The notes below the pieces were generated by a model, which was not told the origin of the DNA, ran no database searches, and saw nothing but the letters and a program-made list of their open reading frames with translations. A DNA stretch of 64,000 nucleotides from Candidatus Heimdallarchaeota archaeon (GTDB taxonomy: Archaea; Asgardarchaeota; Heimdallarchaeia; Heimdallarchaeales; Heimdallarchaeaceae). A program made the translations under genes and the position numbers. The first letter of the stretch is position 1. Every line of letters begins with the position of its first letter. Below, piece after piece: positions 31,712 to 41,766 of the stretch. The stretch lies in contig JABCTC010000014.1 in NCBI GenBank assembly GCA_018238545.1, positions 1 through 64,000 of the forward strand, read 5' to 3'.

Positions 31712-33628
31712 TTACAGTTTTCTTAGAATTTTTCTTAGAATTTTAATCTTAAAAGAGAAACTTTTTTCTTCCATTCTTTGAAGTTGTGGTATTATCATTC
31801 TAAGACTGAGTTCATAATTTCCGAAATCTTTCTCAATTTTCACGTCAATGTTTTCTGGGATATTAACTTCTAAACCTGAGTTAAGTTCTTTATTGAAAAT
31901 TTTAACGTTACTACTTTTGTCGATTTGTTTTTCTTCAAACACTTCAATCACCTCTTGTGAAAGGAAATGTGTATGGTGTTCTCCTAAGTTTATTTTTGAT
32001 AAACTTATAATGCTGAATTCATCTGATTTATTACCAAAATTCTTTAGATTATAATGAACATTGAAACTAGATGAGTTTTTTTCAAATTCGAAATGTTTTG
32101 ATAACAAAATATCTTCCGTAGCATAGATTGAAAGCATTATTACTTTACTGTCTTCTTTATCTAACCAATTGTATGTGTATCTTTCATTAAAAAGATTAAA
32201 TTGACCACTATGTCGTTTGGAGATGACATCGTACATAAGCCCGTATCTTGGTTCATGAGTTACTTTGTCTATAGCCAAATCTTTGGAAGGACATGAAGTA
32301 AGAACTATCCCTTTTTTTAAATCTATAAGATTAGTAATTATTCCTCCTTTATCCGTTAAACTACAAAACAAGTCATTGTCAATGAATGTGAATTCTGTAC
32401 ATTCTTGTCCATGACTTGTGAGTGTATCTATTTGATTAGTTTCTTTTTCCAAAAACATTTTCGCTATACTTTCTATCAAATCTAGATGCTTAATGCTTTC
32501 CCAGTTATTTGCATTTGCTAATGTGTTTGTCCCTTTAATTGGTGTAGAAAATATATCAAAACAGAAATTGTGTTGTTTTGTTATTAAGTAATTGTGAGCA
32601 TACCTTAGAAGATTTGCAACTTTCAGATTTATTTCATTCGAGGAAGCATTACTATGTTTTTCTATACTCTCTAAAATTGTTAAGTGTTTTTGAAATGCTT
32701 TACTACATCTTAAGCAATATGGAGTTAACTTCAATCCTCGTTGATACCCCATTGTCAAAGTAACTTCGTAAGGATATGCTGATTTTATATCAATCTCCTG
32801 AATATCTTCAAACTTTTCTATAATTTCAGAAGGTTTCAGAAAAATTGCCGGTTGTTCCATTAACTTGCTTGCTTCACGAAGATAGTTTTCGAAATCGAAA
32901 TGAGGTTGAAAAACAGGAAATTTCATGTCGTTTAAATCGATTGAAAGAAGACCGCAATAATCTTGGTTAGTATCTTTTGAGATTTCAATTCCGTCTTTAA
33001 TTACTTTCATTAAGTTCTCTAATTCTCCTGAACGTATTGCTTCATCATATGTTTCAGGATAATTCCTGTAAACGCTACGCAGGTTAAATGATGGAAGAAC
33101 GAAAATATTTTTGTCCTTTAGCTTAAAAGGTTTAAAATACTCAACTTCAAAAACTCCAGATGGTTTTGGATTGAGAGTTTTCGCTATAATATGCCAATCT
33201 ATTATTACATATCTGTATTCTTGATTTACTAATGTGTCAGAAGATCTTTTATCCCACACTCCAAAAGGTGGATAATATCCTTTGATATATTTTGCTGGAA
33301 AAATATTGTTAAGAATTGTTGTTGCTTGGTTGATTTGGAGATTAATAAGACGCTCTTCATACGGTAGGTTCATCGGAATGAAGTTGGAATACATCGAAGA
33401 TGATAACTCAATTTGACCCGCTAAGCACAATTTTGACAAATTTTTAAGAATAGTTTTATTTCCCCACATGTTTGATAATAAGAAAAGAGAGTTTGTTGAT
33501 ATAACTCCTCTTGCGGATTGGTTAACTAAGAACCAATTGACGATTTTGGTATACTTGTCATACTCATCTCGTGTAACTGGAACTAAAAATCTAGCTAAAT
33601 TGAAATGAGTTGAAATGTATACTACCAT
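31712..33628 (-). CDS. GH57-like glycoside hydrolase-family protein
   Basis: The 638-residue protein resembles GH57 alpha-amylase/transferase enzymes: an early hydrolase-like beta barrel with LAGQIELSSSMYSNFIP and YYPPFGVWDKRSSDTLVNQEYRYVIID, then a long helical middle and a beta-rich C-terminal domain. GH57 enzymes use a Glu nucleophile in the WLxE region, which reads YYPPFGVWD here, so the Glu is not obvious. The acid/base region reads CGLLSIDLND, keeping an Asp. Activity on alpha-glucans is therefore uncertain, and the name reflects the fold rather than function. No signal peptide is present. Confidence 0.5.
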   Translation of the reverse strand: MVVYISTHFNLARFLVPVTRDEYDKYTKIVNWFLVNQSARGVISTNSLFLLSNMWGNKTILKNLSKLCLAGQIELSSSMYSNFIPMNLPYEERLINLQINQATTILNNIFPAKYIKGYYPPFGVWDKRSSDTLVNQEYRYVIIDWHIIAKTLNPKPSGVFEVEYFKPFKLKDKNIFVLPSFNLRSVYRNYPETYDEAIRSGELENLMKVIKDGIEISKDTNQDYCGLLSIDLNDMKFPVFQPHFDFENYLREASKLMEQPAIFLKPSEIIEKFEDIQEIDIKSAYPYEVTLTMGYQRGLKLTPYCLRCSKAFQKHLTILESIEKHSNASSNEINLKVANLLRYAHNYLITKQHNFCFDIFSTPIKGTNTLANANNWESIKHLDLIESIAKMFLEKETNQIDTLTSHGQECTEFTFIDNDLFCSLTDKGGIITNLIDLKKGIVLTSCPSKDLAIDKVTHEPRYGLMYDVISKRHSGQFNLFNERYTYNWLDKEDSKVIMLSIYATEDILLSKHFEFEKNSSSFNVHYNLKNFGNKSDEFSIISLSKINLGEHHTHFLSQEVIEVFEEKQIDKSSNVKIFNKELNSGLEVNIPENIDVKIEKDFGNYELSLRMIIPQLQRMEEKSFSFKIKILRKILRKL

Positions 33629-33796
33629 AGTAACATCTTATACTTGACTTTAAAATCTCTTTCGCTTAATTTTGACAATTTTTTAATCTATTGTCATTAT
33701 TTCTAAGTAAACTGTAAGAATTACTTTTTAATTAATCCTTCTCTATACATATCAAATTTATGTATTATGGCGCTTCTAACGTCTTTTGATTGGTTA

Positions 33797-33804
33797 GATT
33801 TATA
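33797..33804 (+). promoter_or_regulatory. TATA box of tfb
   Basis: A near-consensus box ATTTATAT lies here within TTTATATACG. The distance of about 30 nt to the ATG cluster at 33832-33838 implies that the transcript begins at or just before the start codon and rules against the TTG at 33790. Confidence 0.65.
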
Positions 33805-33831
33805 TACGTGAGTGCGCATCGTATCATAGTG

Positions 33832-34791
33832 ATGATGATGAGTGAAGAACGTTGCTCCAACTGCAATTCAAATGAGATAGTTAGTGACTACTCTCGTGGT
33901 GAATCTATTTGTAGTAACTGTGGCGTTGTCCTCTCTAAACTAATAGATACCACTCCAGAGTGGAGAAGTTTTACAGCTGAGGAGAAATCTAACAGAAGTA
34001 GAACAGGTGCCCCAATCTCTTCTTTGAAATCTGATTTTGGGATTTCATCCCAGATTAGTTTTAGCAATATAGATATTTATGGTAGGAAGCTAGAGCCTGC
34101 TGTTGTTGCAAAGATGCGAAGATTGCGATGGTTAAACAGACGAGATTCAAGATCTCATATTAGAAACCTTCGTATAGCTTTACGAGAGTTGCGAAGAATT
34201 GTAAGCCAACTTGAATTAAGTGACGAAATCGCTGAATCTGCAGCGACAAATTACAGGAAAGCATTGAAAGCAGATCTAATCAGAGGAAGAAGCATTGAAT
34301 CCATGGTAGCAGCTGCAATATATATTGCTTCTCGACAATATAATAATCCTACAACTTTAAAGGACATTGAAAAACACATCCACGCTGATAGAAAAGTTAT
34401 AGCAAGATGTTTTCGAATATATGTTCAAGAGCTGAATATGAAGCCTACACCACTTGATCCTGCAGTATTATTGGCTAAATTATGTAATGAATTAGACCTA
34501 ACTGTTGCAACTCAAAACGAGGCTTTGAAAATTTTGGAGGAGAGTAGATCACGACGTTTAGATATGGGTAAAAACCCCCTAAGTGTCGCAGCAGCTGCAA
34601 TTTACATTGCAAGTATTAGAACAGGAGAGAGAAGAACCCAACAACAAGTTGCCAAAGTTGCAAAAACAACACCAGTTACATTACGAAATCGTTTCAGAGA
34701 AATAGTTGATTCTCTAGATTTGGCAAATGTGATTGTTAAACGAGGAGCCGCAAGTGCCCCTGTTTATGTAAGAGATCCCTGGAAGTTTTAG
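33832..34791 (+). CDS. tfb: Transcription initiation factor IIB
   Basis: TFB binds the TATA-TBP complex and recruits RNA polymerase. The protein has an N-terminal zinc ribbon (CSNCNS ... CSNCGV), a B-reader region (RTGAPISSLKSDFGISSQI, a loose version of the usual archaeal segment), and two cyclin folds (about 105-200 and 205-305 with AAAAIYIASIRTGERRTQQQVAKVAKTTPVTLRNR). I start at 33832 because the TATA box at 33797 fits a leaderless mRNA there; ATGs at 33835 and 33838 are equal alternatives. Only one tfb gene is in the window. Confidence 0.95.
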   Translation: MMMSEERCSNCNSNEIVSDYSRGESICSNCGVVLSKLIDTTPEWRSFTAEEKSNRSRTGAPISSLKSDFGISSQISFSNIDIYGRKLEPAVVAKMRRLRWLNRRDSRSHIRNLRIALRELRRIVSQLELSDEIAESAATNYRKALKADLIRGRSIESMVAAAIYIASRQYNNPTTLKDIEKHIHADRKVIARCFRIYVQELNMKPTPLDPAVLLAKLCNELDLTVATQNEALKILEESRSRRLDMGKNPLSVAAAAIYIASIRTGERRTQQQVAKVAKTTPVTLRNRFREIVDSLDLANVIVKRGAASAPVYVRDPWKF

Positions 34792-34933
34792 AAACTCCTA
34801 TCTCCTTTATTTCTTTGTTATATTTGCTCTTTTTTCTTGATATTCTTTCTTTAACTAGTAGTACCACCATATTATTACTGTATTAATGTTGTTTTAAGAA
34901 TGAAAATAGCTTCTTTTGCATGGTGAAAACCAT

Positions 34934-35287
34934 ATGGGAATAAAACGATTAGTTTCTCGTAAGTCCACAGAAAAGAAAGAGGACACTAAGATTGTTAATC
35001 AAACACCAGGTGTAAAATTCTATTCACTATTGGATGTTGTAAAAACTGAAAGAATTATCGATGATGTTGAAAAAGGCAATCTCGTTTTTCTAAATATTAG
35101 TAGGATATCAGCATTTCCTGAAAGAAAGAGAGATTTTCTTAAAACACTCAAAGCTAAATCTGCGGAATTACACGCAACCCTAAAAATGGTTTCAGAAGAA
35201 ACAGTGATGGTTGCCCCTCCATCTGTACCAATTGAAATTAGATCTTTGTCGCCACTAAACGTTGACAAATACAATAAAAAAGAGTAG
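34934..35287 (+). CDS. sepF: SepF-like cell division protein
   Basis: The 117-residue protein has the SepF fold pattern: VKTERIIDDVEKGNLVFLNISRIS, a helix ERKRDFLKTLKAKSAEL and EETVMVAPPSVPIEIR, as in archaeal SepF (DUF552), which tethers FtsZ to the membrane. The basic N-terminal MGIKRLVSRK can serve as a short amphipathic membrane tether. I start at the ATG at 34934 after a GGTG site 9 nt upstream; an upstream TTG at 34916 is less likely. FtsZ is not in the window. The 3' end lies 25 nt from the convergent alaS end. Confidence 0.7.
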   Translation: MGIKRLVSRKSTEKKEDTKIVNQTPGVKFYSLLDVVKTERIIDDVEKGNLVFLNISRISAFPERKRDFLKTLKAKSAELHATLKMVSEETVMVAPPSVPIEIRSLSPLNVDKYNKKE

Positions 35288-35312
35288 ATTGGTTTTAGAG
35301 GAGATACTTAAT

Positions 35313-38072
35313 CTAAACCATCTTTTTGATAATCTCTTTCGCTTGAATTAGGATATGGGGTATTTTGTCTACTGCTAATCCTCCACCTATGGCTACTTCT
35401 CCTTTTCCTCCACCAGATCCCCCAGCAATTGTTGATAATTCTTTTATTACAGCTACAATATCAAAATCCAGCTCTTTGTTTCTCGCACCAACTAAAACTA
35501 CCCTATTGCTATCTGAGGAAACTAGAATGCATATTCCATTTGGATATTGTTTAACAGCTTCTGTAGCTTGAAGAATTAACTCTTTTTGACCACCACTTGC
35601 TTCTTGAACAATAACGTCAATCTGTTCTATTTTCTCTGGTTTTGTTGAATTATTGGAGTATTGCAACTCAGCAATTTTCTTTGTTAGAACTTCAATTGTC
35701 TTTTTCTGTTCCTTCCACTCATTGAAAAACCTCTTTGCTGTTTTTGGTAGCATTTTAGGTTCAACACTTAAGATAGCAGAAGATTCCTTGAGTATGTTTT
35801 CTTGCTCTTGAATGTATCTTAGAGCAGGTTCTCCTGCCAAAATGTCCAATCTTACAATACCATCTTGTATCCTCTCGCTACTTGTAAGTTTGATTATCCC
35901 GATATCACCTGTATTATCTAAATGTGTTCCACCACAAGCTTCAGTATCCCATTTATCAATTGAAACAATATGAAGCGTTTTTCCAGGAACAACTCCACCT
36001 TGATAAATTTGAAAACCATAATCTTTCTCTGCTTCATCTCGATCTACATCTACTTTTGAAATCTTTCTCTTCTCGAAGATAATTCTATTTGCAATATTTT
36101 CCATCTCTTGTAGTTCTTCAGTGCTAACGGATTGATAATGTGTGATGTCCAACCTTGCTTTTTTCTCTGTTTTGTCCGCTCCTGCTTGCCAAATATGTTT
36201 TCCTAGTACCTCTCGCGCAGCATTATTAATAACATGAACTGCAGTATGGTGGCGCATTATTGCCATTCTCCTCTTTGAATCAATTTCTCCAGTAATTGTC
36301 ATTCCTTTCTTTAAGTCACACCGCTCTTTTAATTTATGCAAAATAGAAGAACCTCTTTTTACAACTTCAACAACATAATATTTCTTTGCTTCAAATACAA
36401 TGGTTCCTGTATCATGAATTTGACCCCCACCTGTAGGATAAAACATAGTTTTGTCAAGAATCAAATATTGATCACTAATGATTTCTAAAATTTTTGCTGT
36501 AAATTTACTTTTGTAAACATTCTCATAGTAGAGTAGATCAGTTTGAAACTCCTTTTCTAGTTGTATCTCTGTTTCATCTTTTCTAATCTTTTGCTGTTTC
36601 TTTTGTTCAGCAAAATATTCTTCAATCCTGATATAGAAATCTTCAGGCACATCTATTTCTAAATTCTTCTCTTTTGCAAGTTCTTTAACCATCAATGGAT
36701 TAATGCCATTATTCTGATAAAGATCTACAAGTGTTTTGAAACTGAATTCAGTTTTCTCTTGTAGTAATTTGCTGATTATTCTTCTACCAGATTTTTTAGT
36801 TTCACTATAACGCTTAACTTCTAAATCTACTATCTTATGAATCTCCTCCTTATGTTCCTTTACTCTTGGGAAGGAAACGCTTAGATTATTAATTTGAAAA
36901 TCAAATAATTTTTCGATAGAAAATTGCAATTTGTACAGTTCCTTCAAAGCAATGATTCTACGAAGTAAAATTCTTAGATTATACCCTCCTCCAACGTTAG
37001 ATGGAATTGCTCCATCTGCGATGGTCATGGATAAAGTTCTAGCATGATCTCCAATTGCATAAATTGCTTCTTGTGGTCCTAGAATATCAAGCATTTCTTC
37101 ATAAGACATCCCTAGCTTGCCAGCTAATTCCACCCGCTCTTCTTTAAGATCCTTGACGTCTTCTACTGCTAATAGACCAGATAACTTACTGTAATCCATT
37201 AGTAATTTTTGATCTACTTTGTATCCATTTTCTTTTTGTAAATATTCTATAACATTTGGAAAAATCGCTTCGTAAATAGTTGGAGTACCTTGAGTGAACC
37301 ATGATGTTCTGTCAAGTCCCCAACCAACATCTATAACTTGCATATCAAGCTTCTTTACAGCTCCGTTTTCAAAACCATAGGCAATAAAAACGTTGTTTAC
37401 AAGTTCTGTTCCATATGCAAAAGCTTCAAGGTTTGGACCAAAATTTCCTCCACCAGACCAAATTCCTTCTGCATAAGTAATTTCTTCAGGTTTGAGACCA
37501 ATTTCTTCAGTTAGGTATTGGAAGTTTAGATCAATACACCTATCCATCCAATAACCACCAGTCAGTTTCTCTGAATTAAACGCGTGCTGACCAAACATAA
37601 CAAAGCTTGTTAGATGTCTAGCTGTTTTTCCTATATTGTCTATATCGGAGAACTCTCCACCTGTTCGTATACACATCTGAGGGACTACTAATGGGTTAGC
37701 AGGTGGGTCAATAATGCCCTCTAATACCCAAGGTTGAAAATCTGCAATGGAAGCAATTGTAAATTCCATATCGGCTCTCCATCTAGCAACAACAGGATAG
37801 TCCTTAATGGCAGTATGGCCATTTTTTACAAAGAAGTTTGTTAAACTTTTAATAGTTTCATCAAAATTAAGGTTCGTGCCCTTTTTTCCTAAGAACTGGT
37901 ATCCACCGGAACAACGGGTGTCACCACAAGTTTCTTGATCAGAAACTAAAGTCCAAAATTTATGATTACAAATTGAACAAGATTTTCTAATGAAACCTTT
38001 TTCTTTGAAGAGTTTCACCTCATAATCTTCTCTTTTGAACTTTTCTTTTAGTTGTTTTTTAGACATAGACAT
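35313..38072 (-). CDS. alaS: Alanyl-tRNA synthetase
   Basis: Charges tRNA-Ala and edits Ser and Gly. The protein is of archaeal type, 919 residues from the start I choose. An early zinc cluster (CSICNHKFWTL ... CGDTRC) is followed by the catalytic core, then the editing domain with MRHHTAVHVIN and CGGTHLDNTGDIG zinc ligands, and a C-terminal DHHA1-type GGSGGGKGEVAIGGG. The open frame continues 49 codons upstream to 38219, but those residues are not family-like, and ATGs at 38072 or 38066 follow a TTATATTATT-type TATA element by about 30 nt; I start at 38072. Confidence 0.95.
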   Translation of the reverse strand: MSMSKKQLKEKFKREDYEVKLFKEKGFIRKSCSICNHKFWTLVSDQETCGDTRCSGGYQFLGKKGTNLNFDETIKSLTNFFVKNGHTAIKDYPVVARWRADMEFTIASIADFQPWVLEGIIDPPANPLVVPQMCIRTGGEFSDIDNIGKTARHLTSFVMFGQHAFNSEKLTGGYWMDRCIDLNFQYLTEEIGLKPEEITYAEGIWSGGGNFGPNLEAFAYGTELVNNVFIAYGFENGAVKKLDMQVIDVGWGLDRTSWFTQGTPTIYEAIFPNVIEYLQKENGYKVDQKLLMDYSKLSGLLAVEDVKDLKEERVELAGKLGMSYEEMLDILGPQEAIYAIGDHARTLSMTIADGAIPSNVGGGYNLRILLRRIIALKELYKLQFSIEKLFDFQINNLSVSFPRVKEHKEEIHKIVDLEVKRYSETKKSGRRIISKLLQEKTEFSFKTLVDLYQNNGINPLMVKELAKEKNLEIDVPEDFYIRIEEYFAEQKKQQKIRKDETEIQLEKEFQTDLLYYENVYKSKFTAKILEIISDQYLILDKTMFYPTGGGQIHDTGTIVFEAKKYYVVEVVKRGSSILHKLKERCDLKKGMTITGEIDSKRRMAIMRHHTAVHVINNAAREVLGKHIWQAGADKTEKKARLDITHYQSVSTEELQEMENIANRIIFEKRKISKVDVDRDEAEKDYGFQIYQGGVVPGKTLHIVSIDKWDTEACGGTHLDNTGDIGIIKLTSSERIQDGIVRLDILAGEPALRYIQEQENILKESSAILSVEPKMLPKTAKRFFNEWKEQKKTIEVLTKKIAELQYSNNSTKPEKIEQIDVIVQEASGGQKELILQATEAVKQYPNGICILVSSDSNRVVLVGARNKELDFDIVAVIKELSTIAGGSGGGKGEVAIGGGLAVDKIPHILIQAKEIIKKMV

Positions 38073-38178
38073 AAGTAATCTATATTTAGGAAAGAGCTGA
38101 AATATAATAAAATTTTGCTTCAATATTAATTTTATTGAGTGACAATATCTTTTTAAGAGTTTTTTACCGCATTTTTGT

Positions 38179-39369
38179 ATGAAAAAGATTAGAATTGAAG
38201 AATTGCAAGGAGATAACATTGATCCAATACTCGAAATGGCCTTCTATGCTTTTTTCAGCTCTCCTGGTAATCTCGAGCAAATGGTTAAAAAAAAACCATT
38301 CTTCAAAGAAGATCTGTGTTTAGCTCTTTATGAAAATGATGAAGTTGTAGCAGGTTTAATGTGTAAACCTATAATGCAAAATGTTCGAGGAGCCATTAAA
38401 CCCATGTGTGGTGTTGCAGAAGTTGTAACTAAACCTGAAGCTCGAAGGCAAGGTTACTCTAAAAAATTGATGAATTTGGCTCTAAAGAAAATGAAAGTGC
38501 AAGGACAGATATTCTCAACATTGTATCCTTTCAAGGAGTCGTTTTACGAAAAATTAGGTTATATTACTTTCCCTCAATATAGAAATGCTATTTTCTCACC
38601 AACCTCTTTAGTTAGTCTATTGAAGGAAAATTATGAAGGAAAAATTGAAAGGGTTAACATAAAAGACGGGTTAGATATTTATCTGAATTTCTTAGAAAAA
38701 ATTCAGAAAAAGGTTCATGGAATGGGGATAAAACATAGAACTGAGCAAGAACGTTTAAAGGAATCACCAAATTTCTGGTTAGCAATTGCTAGAAATAACG
38801 AAGACGAAGTAATTGGTATAATGACTTATCGAATAACTGGTTTCTGGAAGGAATTAAAGGTAAGAAGTTTTTTCTATATTAATTCTCTAGCTAAGTATTT
38901 GCTCTTACAATGGTTAGCTCATCATTCAGATCAAGTTAGAGAAGTTCATTTGCCTGTTCCTCATCATACTTATCCTGAAACTTGGTACAATGATACATTC
39001 TGGGGAGAGAAAGGGAAAATTGTAAATAGAGAATGGGTGCCTTCTGTGATGGGTAGAGTGGTTTCTGTAAATGAATTATCTGGAATAAATGTTGGAGAAG
39101 GGAAAGTGTCAATTAAAATCACAGATGAGCAATGTGAATGGAATAATAATTCATATGTTTTTACAGGTAGTAATGGTGTTCTAGAAGTTTCAGAGACCTC
39201 AGATTATGACTGCGAACTTACTATACAAGGATTTTCAGCAATTGTTTATGGATGTTATAACTTGGATGATTTTCCATTCAAGAAATGGGGTAATATATCA
39301 GAAGAAACTAAAATCAAAATTGAAAATCTGTTTCCACCAGCTTATCCATATCTACATGCTGACTTTTGA
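38179..39369 (+). CDS. Eis-like GNAT acetyltransferase
   Basis: The 396-residue protein has an N-terminal GNAT domain with the acetyl-CoA pyrophosphate-binding stretch EVVTKPEARRQGYSKKLMNLAL, a second GNAT-like domain, and a C-terminal SCP2-like part, the tripartite plan of Eis enzymes (COG4552). YPFKESFYEKLGYI is the usual segment after the first domain. Eis proteins acetylate amines on aminoglycosides, peptides or other polyamines; the substrate here is unknown. It is divergent from alaS with a 106-nt shared promoter region. Confidence 0.85.
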   Translation: MKKIRIEELQGDNIDPILEMAFYAFFSSPGNLEQMVKKKPFFKEDLCLALYENDEVVAGLMCKPIMQNVRGAIKPMCGVAEVVTKPEARRQGYSKKLMNLALKKMKVQGQIFSTLYPFKESFYEKLGYITFPQYRNAIFSPTSLVSLLKENYEGKIERVNIKDGLDIYLNFLEKIQKKVHGMGIKHRTEQERLKESPNFWLAIARNNEDEVIGIMTYRITGFWKELKVRSFFYINSLAKYLLLQWLAHHSDQVREVHLPVPHHTYPETWYNDTFWGEKGKIVNREWVPSVMGRVVSVNELSGINVGEGKVSIKITDEQCEWNNNSYVFTGSNGVLEVSETSDYDCELTIQGFSAIVYGCYNLDDFPFKKWGNISEETKIKIENLFPPAYPYLHADF

Positions 39370-39391
39370 TTTACAGAAGTTTCTCACTTTT

Positions 39392-40369
39392 TTACATTAA
39401 AGCTTCCCAGACTGTTGGAGCCGAATCTGGGTAGAAATTTTTTATGTCCTTTATTACAATAGCAATTTGACCAGTCTTTCCATGAACAGAGTAAGGCATT
39501 CTACTAACTCTATTGGTGTCCATCGTTACTTTTCTATCAATTCTTGGGTAACGGCGCAAAACTATCTCACTAGAGAGTTTCTTTCTAACAGCTGAATCAT
39601 TGGGGATGAGAATATTGTACTTTGTGTGATCAAAATCATCACTATTTTGAACCTGTTTTATGATGTCTTTCGCTTTATTTACAGATATGCCAAATTCATG
39701 TAATTTCTTAGATGTTACTTTTTCAAGATAAGATTTGGCAGTAAGAGCATAAATTCTATTTCTCAAAGGTTTGGCTTCATTAGGAATTTCATCTATAGAT
39801 TGAGATCGTTTTTCATCATGGATAAATGTTAAATAGTCTAGAATTGCAACTCTTTCATTTTTATCAAATTTTTGAATAATAGGATCCCTTACCCATCCAT
39901 GCACTCCTCTTCTTCCGGAAAAAATCCAGATTATATCGTTAAAACCAAAATCTTCTCGCATTGTTTGATCGATAAAGACTGCTGCATCTTGAATGAGAGA
40001 CCAACATTCTTTACAGTATTGAGCACCTTGACAACCACAGGTTCTCACTAAATCATATTCATCAATATCAATATCATAGATAAATTCCCTATAGTTCCAC
40101 TTTAGTTTCTGTATTGGATGTTCTTTTGATGGAGGAGTATCGAAAACTGCCCCAACATAGGCATCTTTTACGGAATTTTTTACCATAAACTCTAGCAGTT
40201 TTTCTGTGTTCTTAAAAGAAATATTTCTCACAAATCTGTTTTTACCAACCACAAAACCAAATTCTCTATTCTTAAAATTGGAGAGACCTATAAATGACAT
40301 GAATTTGTCAATTGGAAATTTTGTTTCATAATAAGTAGAGATTATTTCTGGTGTCAATTTCTTTTTCAT
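39392..40369 (-). CDS. priS: DNA primase catalytic small subunit
   Basis: PriS makes RNA primers for replication. The 325-residue archaeo-eukaryotic primase (AEP fold) has its metal-binding acids in FIYDIDIDEYD, a zinc-binding segment CGCQGAQYCKECW, the GRRGVHGW substrate loop and a C-terminal helical part. The gene lies 2 nt after the priL stop, so the two subunits are co-translated. Both are upstream of no other replication genes on this strand except dinB. Confidence 0.95.
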   Translation of the reverse strand: MKKKLTPEIISTYYETKFPIDKFMSFIGLSNFKNREFGFVVGKNRFVRNISFKNTEKLLEFMVKNSVKDAYVGAVFDTPPSKEHPIQKLKWNYREFIYDIDIDEYDLVRTCGCQGAQYCKECWSLIQDAAVFIDQTMREDFGFNDIIWIFSGRRGVHGWVRDPIIQKFDKNERVAILDYLTFIHDEKRSQSIDEIPNEAKPLRNRIYALTAKSYLEKVTSKKLHEFGISVNKAKDIIKQVQNSDDFDHTKYNILIPNDSAVRKKLSSEIVLRRYPRIDRKVTMDTNRVSRMPYSVHGKTGQIAIVIKDIKNFYPDSAPTVWEALM

Positions 40370-40371
40370 AT

Positions 40372-41739
40372 CTAGACCTTCTTTTGCTTGTCATTTGTTT
40401 TTGAATTGTTTGTTTTAGTTTCCTTCTTCTTATAGAAGCGCTTGTATGCATCTTGGGCATATTTTAACATGTGATTTATTTGAAATCCTCTAACTTTCCA
40501 ACCAGTTAATAATGTAAAATACCTTGCGCACGCTGATTGATATCTCTGGTTTATGATTAATCTGGAAATTTCCTCTATCGCTTTATCTACAACTTCACTA
40601 TTTCTTTTAGACATCTTTACTTTGATATCTTCAATTATGTCTTCGAGTTTTTTGTGAGCCCAATAACAGTAATATCCATTAATACACGTTTTGCAGCTTG
40701 GAGGATCATAGTCAACACCACCACCAGTTTTGCCATAAATATGATTGATTTGGTATCCTACACGTTGAACAAATTCTTCATAAGACATCCCAACATTATC
40801 AATTGAATTGCTATACCAAAATCGTAATTGATCATCTACACTCATACCTATCCTTTTCAAAAATGTTCCAAGTTGCCAGTTTTCAACATGGGAAAGATGC
40901 CCTTTAGCTTTCAGTGTGGTAACTAATTCTTGGATACAAGGTGGGAATATATCCGGTTTGGTGTGTATGGCGTCTCCTTCAGCAAACCCTAGATTCTTGA
41001 AATCTCCAGAATATCTTGTTGATCTCGCAATTTTTGATATTCTATCTTTGATTGGTTTAACTGTTACTTCTAATTCCTCGTCCTTTTCGATTAAAACTTT
41101 AGATTTTTCTATAACATCTTTTAGTTGTTTCTCAAACTCTCTTTTTACTGAAAGTCGGATATCAGCTAATCTAACTATCCCCCAACCTTTATAGAGCAAA
41201 GCTTTCTTTGCTCCTATGACCTTAGGAATTTTATGAAAACGAACAGCTAATCTTGTATCTAGAACCTTCACCTTTGATCCATATTTTTGTTTTGATTTTG
41301 CATACTTACCAGATCTGTAAACTGAGTCTGCTAAGTTGAATTCTCGGTTCAGATTTATTTTGAAAAGTTCATTAATTTCTTCTGTAGTTTTTACATTATT
41401 TTTTCCATATAAATCTTTTAAAACTTGGATTCTTTCCTCAAATTTATTACTGCTAATAAAACGGAATTCGAAAAGATCTCCTTCAACTTCTACTAACCAA
41501 GAACTTAATCTTGGATCTGTTGCTACAGCAAGTCTAAGAAGAAGATGCCCCCCTATATCTTCTGATATCGTTGAAAACCAATCCTCATCGGACATCCAGT
41601 TAGGTCTATTTATAATCCACTCATCTTCAGCTAAAAAACGTTCTAATCTTGTTTCTGCAAATTTGTACCAACTAGCTACGTCTATACTAATGTCTCCTGG
41701 ATCTTTTAATACATACCAATCTGGAAGCTTGATAGACAT
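40372..41739 (-). CDS. priL: DNA primase large subunit
   Basis: PriL shapes primer length and holds an iron-sulfur cluster. The 455-residue protein has an N-terminal helical domain (to about 210) and a C-terminal Fe-S domain with Cys residues in FPPCIQELV, CKTC and YYCYW. HVENWQLGTFLKRIGMSVDDQLRFWYS and KTGGGVDYDPPSC are typical of the family. It is 27 nt after dinB and 2 nt before priS, an operon arrangement that pairs primer synthesis with lesion bypass. Confidence 0.94.
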   Translation of the reverse strand: MSIKLPDWYVLKDPGDISIDVASWYKFAETRLERFLAEDEWIINRPNWMSDEDWFSTISEDIGGHLLLRLAVATDPRLSSWLVEVEGDLFEFRFISSNKFEERIQVLKDLYGKNNVKTTEEINELFKINLNREFNLADSVYRSGKYAKSKQKYGSKVKVLDTRLAVRFHKIPKVIGAKKALLYKGWGIVRLADIRLSVKREFEKQLKDVIEKSKVLIEKDEELEVTVKPIKDRISKIARSTRYSGDFKNLGFAEGDAIHTKPDIFPPCIQELVTTLKAKGHLSHVENWQLGTFLKRIGMSVDDQLRFWYSNSIDNVGMSYEEFVQRVGYQINHIYGKTGGGVDYDPPSCKTCINGYYCYWAHKKLEDIIEDIKVKMSKRNSEVVDKAIEEISRLIINQRYQSACARYFTLLTGWKVRGFQINHMLKYAQDAYKRFYKKKETKTNNSKTNDKQKKV

Positions 41740-41766
41740 GAGATACTCCTTTCTCTATGTCCTTAT

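Noticed and set aside
38073..38219. N-terminal extension of 49 residues for AlaRS.
   Set aside because: The residues are hydrophobic and basic without AlaRS similarity, and a TATA-like element lies inside the extension.
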